From Candidatus Bathyarchaeota archaeon (GTDB lineage: Archaea > Thermoproteota > Bathyarchaeia > TCS64), in the NCBI GenBank assembly GCA_014729945.1, contig WJJC01000225.1:1-64000 (forward strand): DNA of 64,000 nt. The letters are read 5' to 3'. How positions within the stretch are numbered: the first letter of the stretch is position 1; the number at the start of each line of letters is the position of its first letter. Shown here one piece after another: positions 58,683 to 64,000 of the stretch. The position numbers were made by a program, and so were the translations under genes. The notes beneath the pieces are model-generated. The model ran no database searches. It had not been told where the DNA came from and was given only the letters and a program-made list of their open reading frames with translations.

Positions 58683-61604
58683 ATGCATATGGTTGAATGG
58701 AAACAAATCGAAGAAAAATGGCAGAAACGCTGGGCAGAAGCCGAAGCGTTTGATATAGATCCAGATCCCGCGAAGCCCAAGTTCTATCTAACAGTAGCCT
58801 ACCCTTACCCCAATAGCCCACAGCATATTGGACACGGAAGAACCTATACACTTACTGACGTACATGCAAGGTTCAAGAGGATGCACGGCTATAACGTGTT
58901 GCTCCCGATGGCGTGGCATTATACAGGAACTCCGCTATTCGCGATGGTTGAAAGATTGAAAGAAAGGGATCCTGCGATACTCGATACTTTCCTCAACCTA
59001 TACAATATCTCAGAAAGTGAGGTTCAAGAGTTAGAAGACCCTGTCTCAATGGCTGCCTACTTTGCGCAGGAGATTAAGAATGGTATGCAGAAGATGGGTT
59101 ATAGTATAGACTGGAGAAGAGAATTCACAACTGTAGACCCAACTTATAGCAAATTCATAGAGTGGCAGTTCGCCAAGTTAAGGCAGAAAGGCTACATAAC
59201 TCAAGGAAGCCACCCTGTAGGATGGTGTCCCAGCTGCGGTAATCCAGTAGGACAACATGATACTGTAGGGGACAAAGAGCCTGAGATCGAAGAGTTTACG
59301 ATAATAAAGTTCAGAAAGGATGACTTGATATTCCCAGCCGGAACCCTTCGACCTGAAACAGTTTACGGTGTAACGAATATGTGGATTAACTCAGACGCTG
59401 TCTACGTGGAGGCAGATGTAGATGGTGAAAAATGGGTAGTAAGCGCTGAGGCCGCTAACAAGCTCCAATTACTGGGTAAAGATATTGAGATAATAAAGGA
59501 GTACATGGGGCATCAATTCATTGGCATTACAATCACAAACCCGGTTACAGGTGATGAGTTCCCTATCCTGCCTGCTGATTTCGTGGACCCCAAGTCGGTT
59601 ACTGGGGTAGTAATGTCTGTACCCGCTCACGCTCCGTTTGACTATGTTGCATTAGAGCAGTTGAAAGGCGAGGTCAAGAAAAACCCGGATAAATTCAAGT
59701 TTAAACCCAAAGACATCAAAGATGTTGAATCCATCGCAGTGATAGAGATCGAAGGATACAGTGAGATCCCCGCTAGAGACGTCGTTGAAAAAATGAATAT
59801 AACCGATCAGAAAGACCCCAAACTAGAGAAGGCGACCAAGGAGATCTATGGCGCTGAGTTCCACGGGGGGAGAATGCGTAATAACACAGAACAATACGCG
59901 TCATTACCTGTTCAGACCGCGAAAGATGCTGTAAAACAGGATATCACGGCTAATGGCTCAGCTACCACTATGTATGAGATGCTTGAACCAGTTCAGTGCC
60001 GCTGTGGAGCTGAGATCGTTGTAAAGATATTTGAGAACCAATGGTTCATCAACTATGGGGATAACGAGTGGAAAAAACTAGCCCACGAGAACATCGATAA
60101 CGCAATTATCATCCCAAGAGAGCTACGACAAGAGTTCCATAACGTTGTAGACTGGCTACGGGAGAAAGCATGTGCAAGGAAAGCAGGTCTAGGAACCCCG
60201 TTACCATGGGAACCAGAATGGACTATTGAGGCACTAAGCGACTCAGTAATTTATATGGCCTACTATACGGTGATTAAGGGAATTAAAGAAGCGGATCCAG
60301 ACCCTGAGACATTGACAGAGGAGTTCTGGGACTATGTATTTCTAGGAGAAGGTGACATAAAAGCCATCGCCGAGTCAACGAGTATATCAGAAGAGAAACT
60401 CAGGGAACTGAACAAAGAGTTCATCTACTTCTACCCAATGGATATCAGACACAGCGGAAGAGACTTGATCAGCAATCACCTGACCTACATGTTATTTTGC
60501 CATGAAGGCATCTGGCCAAGAGAACAATGGCCCAAAGGAATAGTGGTAAATGGATCGGTATTAATGGAGGGAAGCAAGATGAGTAAGAGTCTCAATAACA
60601 TCATCCCGTTGATTAACGCCATCGAGATGTTCGGAGCCGACCCCCTTAGACTAAGCCTAATGATCACAGCAGAGCCACTAAAAGACGCGGACTTCAGCCC
60701 AGATCTGGCAAAAAACATGAGCGAAAACCTTGAGAGATTCTACAATAAAGCCCAAGAGATCATCGAACAAGGAAGGGGAAATAATGAGAATCTAAGTGGT
60801 ATCGATAAATGGATGCTTAGCAAGCTACAGGGACACATCGCTGAGGCTAATGAAGCCATGGAGGAGTTGAAGGTCAGAAAGACCATTCATTCAGCGTTAT
60901 ACAACCTGAACGGGGACATGGATTGGTACAGGAAAAGAGTGGACCACTACAGAGCTGACCCTGAACGCAGCGAGGGCATAAAATACGTAGAGTGGCAGGT
61001 ACTGGACACCCAAGTTAGAATGTTAGCGCCATTCACGCCACATCTCTGTGAGGAGATATGGGAGATGATGAACGGCGAGGGATTTGTTTCCTTTACGGAG
61101 TGGCCAGAGGTGGATGAGAAACTCGTAGATAAAGAAAGCGAGGAGATGGAGCAGATCATCCAAACAAGCATGGAAGATGTTCAGAAGATCACACAAGTCA
61201 CAGGTATTAGCCCCGAGAAAATCCACTTCTATACGGCTGACGGCTGGAAGTGGAAGATATATTTGAAGGGACTTGAGATGGCTAAGAGAGATAAACTGGA
61301 TATCGGCAACCTGATACGGGAATCATTCAAGGATGAAGAGATGAAGGCAAGATCCAAAGAGGTACCCAAGTTTGTCAGACAGATCATTGATGAGATCATC
61401 AAGTTGCCTGATAGAAAACGGGAGCTAAGGTTGCAGATGGGGCAAATCAATGAAGTTGGGATACTACAAGATGCCATAAACTTCATAGAAGGACAAATAG
61501 GCGTTGAAGTAGCCATCGGAGCCGAATCGGATCCATGGATAGAGGACCCTGCTAATAGAGCTCAGAGATCCAAGCCCTATAGGCCCGCAATATATGTCGC
61601 CTAA
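58683..61604 (+). CDS. leuS: Leucyl-tRNA synthetase (archaeal type)
   Basis: 973 aa, normal for archaeal LeuRS. AYPYPNSPQHIGHGRTYTLTD has the HIGH box (~48-51); KMSKSLNNIIP is the KMSKS box (~630). MVERLKERDP and WIGHP-type insert WCPSCGNPVGQHDTV lie between, together with the CP1 editing domain (TLRPETVYGVTNMW, ADFVDPKSVTGVVMSVPAHAPFD). The C-terminal anticodon/helical domain (ALYNLNGDMDWYRKRVDHY; LRLQMGQINEVGILQDA) is intact. Charges tRNA-Leu, one of which is encoded at the left edge. Confidence 0.96.
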   Translation: MHMVEWKQIEEKWQKRWAEAEAFDIDPDPAKPKFYLTVAYPYPNSPQHIGHGRTYTLTDVHARFKRMHGYNVLLPMAWHYTGTPLFAMVERLKERDPAILDTFLNLYNISESEVQELEDPVSMAAYFAQEIKNGMQKMGYSIDWRREFTTVDPTYSKFIEWQFAKLRQKGYITQGSHPVGWCPSCGNPVGQHDTVGDKEPEIEEFTIIKFRKDDLIFPAGTLRPETVYGVTNMWINSDAVYVEADVDGEKWVVSAEAANKLQLLGKDIEIIKEYMGHQFIGITITNPVTGDEFPILPADFVDPKSVTGVVMSVPAHAPFDYVALEQLKGEVKKNPDKFKFKPKDIKDVESIAVIEIEGYSEIPARDVVEKMNITDQKDPKLEKATKEIYGAEFHGGRMRNNTEQYASLPVQTAKDAVKQDITANGSATTMYEMLEPVQCRCGAEIVVKIFENQWFINYGDNEWKKLAHENIDNAIIIPRELRQEFHNVVDWLREKACARKAGLGTPLPWEPEWTIEALSDSVIYMAYYTVIKGIKEADPDPETLTEEFWDYVFLGEGDIKAIAESTSISEEKLRELNKEFIYFYPMDIRHSGRDLISNHLTYMLFCHEGIWPREQWPKGIVVNGSVLMEGSKMSKSLNNIIPLINAIEMFGADPLRLSLMITAEPLKDADFSPDLAKNMSENLERFYNKAQEIIEQGRGNNENLSGIDKWMLSKLQGHIAEANEAMEELKVRKTIHSALYNLNGDMDWYRKRVDHYRADPERSEGIKYVEWQVLDTQVRMLAPFTPHLCEEIWEMMNGEGFVSFTEWPEVDEKLVDKESEEMEQIIQTSMEDVQKITQVTGISPEKIHFYTADGWKWKIYLKGLEMAKRDKLDIGNLIRESFKDEEMKARSKEVPKFVRQIIDEIIKLPDRKRELRLQMGQINEVGILQDAINFIEGQIGVEVAIGAESDPWIEDPANRAQRSKPYRPAIYVA

Positions 61605-61670
61605 GCTTTTTCCTATTTTTTCTAACCTAATCTATAGATTTTTATCTAGTCTTTGTTCAAGTTCTGTGAT

Positions 61671-62657
61671 TTGATATCTCTGGGAATTGAATCCACAGCG
61701 GATAACCTTGGTATTGGTATCGTATCCAGTGAGCATGAGGTGTTGGCCAACTACATTAAAGTGCATGTCCCCGCTGAGGGGGGTATTCACCCCAGAGAAG
61801 CAGCTAGACATCACAGCGAGAACATGGGAGATGCCATCAAAGAAGCGTTAAATCTAGCAGGTATCCAGATGAGAGAAGTGGATATAATCTCATTCGCACA
61901 GGGCCCAGGGCTTGGACCATGTCTCCGAACGGGGGCAACCGGAGCAAGGGCGCTTGCTTCTTACTTTGAAAAACCTTTAGTGGGGGTAAACCACTGTGTG
62001 GCGCATATAGAGATAGGTAGGATGACAACCGGGGCAGATGATCCACTTACACTCTATGTTTCAGGAGGAAACACAATGGTCAGTGGATATGAGTCTGGTA
62101 GGTATCGTATTTTCGGTGAGACCCTTGATATCGCTATTGGTAACTGTCTAGATACCTTTGCCCGGGCAGCCGGTTTAGAGTATCCAGGTGGACCAGATAT
62201 AGAACGCAAGGCAAATCAAGGTGATAAGCTGATACCTTTGCCCTACATTGTTAAGGGGATGGACCTTAGCTACAGTGGATTATTAACATCGGTGACAGGG
62301 GAACTGGAGACAGAAAACCATCGTATAGAGGATCTATGTTTTAGCCTACAGGAAACAGCTTATGCTATGCTAGGCGAAATAACTGAGAGAGCTCTAGCGC
62401 ATACAGGTAAACCGGAGCTATTGTTAACAGGTGGAGTAGCAGCGAATAAAAGACTGGGAAGAATAGTGAAGGATATCGCCGAGGATCATGGGGCTACGCC
62501 TTACGTGGTGCCCATAAGACTGGCGGCGGATAATGGTGCCATGATAGCTTGGACGGGTTTGATCGCATATGAAGAAAACTATGCTACATCGATTGATAAC
62601 AGTCATGTGAACCCTAACTGGAGGATGGATCAGGTGGAGATACCGTGGAGAGACTAG
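61671..62657 (+). CDS. kae1: KEOPS subunit Kae1 (TsaD homolog)
   Basis: 328 aa from a TTG beginning LISLGIESTADNLGIGIVSS. A TTTTTATC element about 29 bp upstream supports it as leaderless. HPREAARHHSENM, the metal-binding HCVAHIEIG (~109-117), SFAQGPGLGPCLRTGATGARALA and LLTGGVAANKRLGRI are diagnostic ASKHA-fold motifs. It transfers the threonylcarbamoyl group to A37 of ANN-decoding tRNAs. Overlaps bud32 by 13 bp. Not fused to Bud32, unlike in many euryarchaea. Confidence 0.95.
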   Translation: MISLGIESTADNLGIGIVSSEHEVLANYIKVHVPAEGGIHPREAARHHSENMGDAIKEALNLAGIQMREVDIISFAQGPGLGPCLRTGATGARALASYFEKPLVGVNHCVAHIEIGRMTTGADDPLTLYVSGGNTMVSGYESGRYRIFGETLDIAIGNCLDTFARAAGLEYPGGPDIERKANQGDKLIPLPYIVKGMDLSYSGLLTSVTGELETENHRIEDLCFSLQETAYAMLGEITERALAHTGKPELLLTGGVAANKRLGRIVKDIAEDHGATPYVVPIRLAADNGAMIAWTGLIAYEENYATSIDNSHVNPNWRMDQVEIPWRD

Positions 62658-63277
62658 TAGCGAAGGGAGCAGAAGCAGATCTTTATCTTGTCGAGTGGAA
62701 CGGATTAAAGGCGTTAAAAAAGGTGCGTAAACCTAAGAAGTATAGGCACCCTGAACTGGATTATCAACTAAGAAAGACGCGCACTAATCATGAGGCACAT
62801 ATTATACATAGAGCCAAGAATCATGGGGTGTCTACTCCTCTTCTATATCAAGTGGATAACGAGAAAGGCGTCATCGTAATGGAATATATTGATGGGATAA
62901 AAATCAGGGATCTAGTGGATCATTTAGAGGATAAAGAGAGAGTTATTCTTTTCAAGCGTATTGGCTATTATGCGGGGTTGTTACATAAATCGGGGATAAT
63001 TCACGGTGATCTTACCACCAGTAACATCATAAAGTCAGGTGACAGGGTGGTATTCATCGATTTTGGTTTAAGCGAGGTTAACTACGAAGTAGAGAAACGA
63101 GGTGTGGACTTGAATCTTATGAATAGGATGTTAACCAGTACACATTTCGAGTATCAGGAAAAGCTCATAGAAGCATTTATGGAAGGATACAGAGTATCCA
63201 TGGAGGATAAGGCTGAGGAAGCCCTAGACCGCATGGTGGAAGTATCCAAGAGAGGGCGTTACATTGAGAAGGATTAA
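62645..63277 (+). CDS. bud32: KEOPS kinase/ATPase subunit Bud32
   Basis: 210 aa small RIO-like kinase. The start is MERLVAKGAEADLYLV, then LKALKKVRKPKKYRHPELD with the conserved Lys. HGDLTTSNIIKSGDRVVFIDFGLSE is the catalytic plus metal-binding loop. RGVDLNLMNRMLTSTHFEY is the KEOPS-specific ending. GTG start within the end of kae1. It contacts Kae1 and its ATPase activity drives t6A synthesis. Overlaps the next gene by 14 bp. Confidence 0.95.
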   Translation: MERLVAKGAEADLYLVEWNGLKALKKVRKPKKYRHPELDYQLRKTRTNHEAHIIHRAKNHGVSTPLLYQVDNEKGVIVMEYIDGIKIRDLVDHLEDKERVILFKRIGYYAGLLHKSGIIHGDLTTSNIIKSGDRVVFIDFGLSEVNYEVEKRGVDLNLMNRMLTSTHFEYQEKLIEAFMEGYRVSMEDKAEEALDRMVEVSKRGRYIEKD

Positions 63278-63821
63278 GATCTGGATGGGAACCAGCAGCG
63301 ACCACAAGTACGCTGAGGCAAAGGAAATAATGGACGAATACGATATCGAACTTGAGAGACTGAATATCGAGAGGGTAGAGATACAGGCGGATGACCCAGA
63401 GTTGATAGCCGAGTACAGTCTCAAAGTGCTTGATGTGGATATCCCGATTCTAATAGAGGACGCTGGGCTATACATTGACAAATACTTTGGTTTCCCTGGG
63501 CCGTACAGTAGTTACGCGTTGAGAACTATAAGCAATGAAGGTATCCTCAAGTTAATGGAGGATGAGAAGAAGCGCGGTGCAAGATACCTCTCAGCCGTGG
63601 CTTTCCGAGACGGGGATGTCTCCGTTACATTCAGAGGAGAGGTTAAAGGAGAGATTAGCCATGAGGAGAGGGGAAGCAATGGTTTCGGTTACGACCCCAT
63701 CTTTATTCCCGAAGAGGGGGATGGTAGAACCTTTGCGGAGATGAGCGCCGAGGAGAAAGCTGAAATCAGTCACAGGGCTAGGGCTTTCAGGAAGCTGGCT
63801 GAGTGGCTGGTTGAGCAGTAA
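63264..63821 (+). CDS. rdgB: XTP/dITP pyrophosphatase (HAM1/RdgB)
   Basis: 185 aa. WMGTSSDHKYAEAKEIMDEY replaces the usual TGNxxK start, with K in DHK. EDAGLYIDKYFGFPGPYSSYALRTI carries the active-site SDSGL-like (here EDAGL) and GxPG motifs. GSNGFGYDPIFIPEEG and SHRARAFRKLAEWL complete it. It hydrolyses non-canonical nucleotides (ITP, XTP). TTG start by overlap with bud32. Tail overlaps the opposite-strand gene by 35 bp. Confidence 0.93.
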   Translation: MRRIKIWMGTSSDHKYAEAKEIMDEYDIELERLNIERVEIQADDPELIAEYSLKVLDVDIPILIEDAGLYIDKYFGFPGPYSSYALRTISNEGILKLMEDEKKRGARYLSAVAFRDGDVSVTFRGEVKGEISHEERGSNGFGYDPIFIPEEGDGRTFAEMSAEEKAEISHRARAFRKLAEWLVEQ

Positions 63822-64000
63822 AATCATTGCATGTCAAATCTGGCCATTTTTCGATCATGTATCTTACGGAGTCCTCGATGTTGAATGGACGCGACCCGTT
63901 TCCAGTTCTGACATAGAAGTATTGTCGACCTTTGTGGTTAAAGAAGGTGGGCTCGGTTGAAGGTTTTACGTTTACTCTGCATATCTCATGCCCATAAGCA
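63787..64000 (-). CDS. Schlafen/AlbA_2-like protein, C-terminal part only
   Basis: 71 codons of an open frame that starts beyond the right edge. EICRVNVKPSTEPTFF then GRQYFYVRTGNGSRPFNIEDSVRYM are the closing strands of the divergent AAA-like (AlbA_2/Schlafen) domain. It ends WPDLTCNDFTAQPATQPAS. Homologs are often found with regulators or defence genes, so this edge is worth extending. It overlaps rdgB by 35 bp tail to tail. Confidence 0.65.
   Translation of the reverse strand, partial: AYGHEICRVNVKPSTEPTFFNHKGRQYFYVRTGNGSRPFNIEDSVRYMIEKWPDLTCNDFTAQPATQPAS

Noticed and set aside
1..64000. CRISPR arrays or insertion sequences
   Set aside because: No regularly spaced direct repeats or transposase frames were seen.

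Overview
The window is a chromosomal segment from an archaeon. It carries aRF1, TBP, TFB, TFE, Cbf5, Trm56, an Spt5/SecE/FtsY/prefoldin-alpha block, r-proteins restricted to archaea and eukaryotes (L39e, L31e, L18a/LX, S19e), PDCD5, Kae1 and Bud32. Base composition is moderate and nothing seen requires a hyperthermophile. An anaerobic glycyl-radical ribonucleotide reductase with no aerobic one beside it, plus amidohydrolases, an N-acyl-D-amino-acid deacylase, an SLC13 carrier, two MFS carriers, an ECF S component and a peptide-binding-type protein, suggest an anaerobic or microaerobic heterotroph. The phylum cannot be fixed from this sequence alone.

Left edge (1-1.1 kb): the start of a probable integrated element. 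A tyrosine recombinase runs off the window behind a helix-coiled-coil-winged-helix gene, immediately 3' of tRNA-Leu(CAA). This is the only tRNA of the four that lacks an encoded CCA. A 22-bp piece covering the tRNA 5' end is repeated 61 bp away, in front of pyrH.

1.1-9.1 kb: pyrH with a tiny coupled Cys-rich gene, aRF1, valS, a metallo-beta-lactamase-fold protein and a D-aminoacylase. 9.1-10.9 kb: an AT-rich regulatory-looking stretch followed by a twice-frameshifted GH99-like gene. 10.9-20 kb: HD protein, transporters, flavin-binding protein, YtcJ-type amidohydrolase, tRNA-Arg, a cold-shock/HhH fusion and an ECF S component. 20-31 kb: ACT protein, Trm56, TFE overlapping an HDIG gene with an apparent CTG start, tRNA-Val, YwbE, a cluster of three small membrane genes, a frameshifted luciferase-like gene, TFB, TBP and a cation-efflux protein.

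31-36.5 kb: tRNA-Gln, GNAT, YhbY-type protein, two tandem Lrp-type regulators, SHMT, a methyltransferase and Cbf5. 36.5-47.6 kb: AlkX-like protein, an unrecognised conserved protein, a CARF-like/winged-helix regulator divergent from a glutaredoxin-nrdD pair with a 30-bp dyad between them, TrmO-like protein, D-threonine-aldolase-like protein, a HTH/Cys-cluster regulator with a small membrane gene, nitroreductase, a signal-less peptide-binding-type protein and a stand-alone LigD 3'-phosphoesterase.

47.6-53.5 kb: the translation/secretion operon on the minus strand, S19e-PDCD5-L39e-L31e-L18a-pfdA-ftsY-secE-spt5-L11-L1-L10. eIF6 is missing from its usual slot, L10 has no acidic tail, and a small membrane gene lies antisense between spt5 and secE. 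L12 is relocated beside alaS (55.5 kb), followed by leuS and an overlapping kae1-bud32-rdgB cluster. The right edge cuts a Schlafen/AlbA_2-like gene.

Two window-wide traits stand out. Five convergent gene pairs end in exactly interlocked stop codons (CTAG, CTAA or TTAG). The + strand alternates between strongly A+C-rich and G+T-rich domains that ignore gene direction, with a sharp switch near 31.4 kb.
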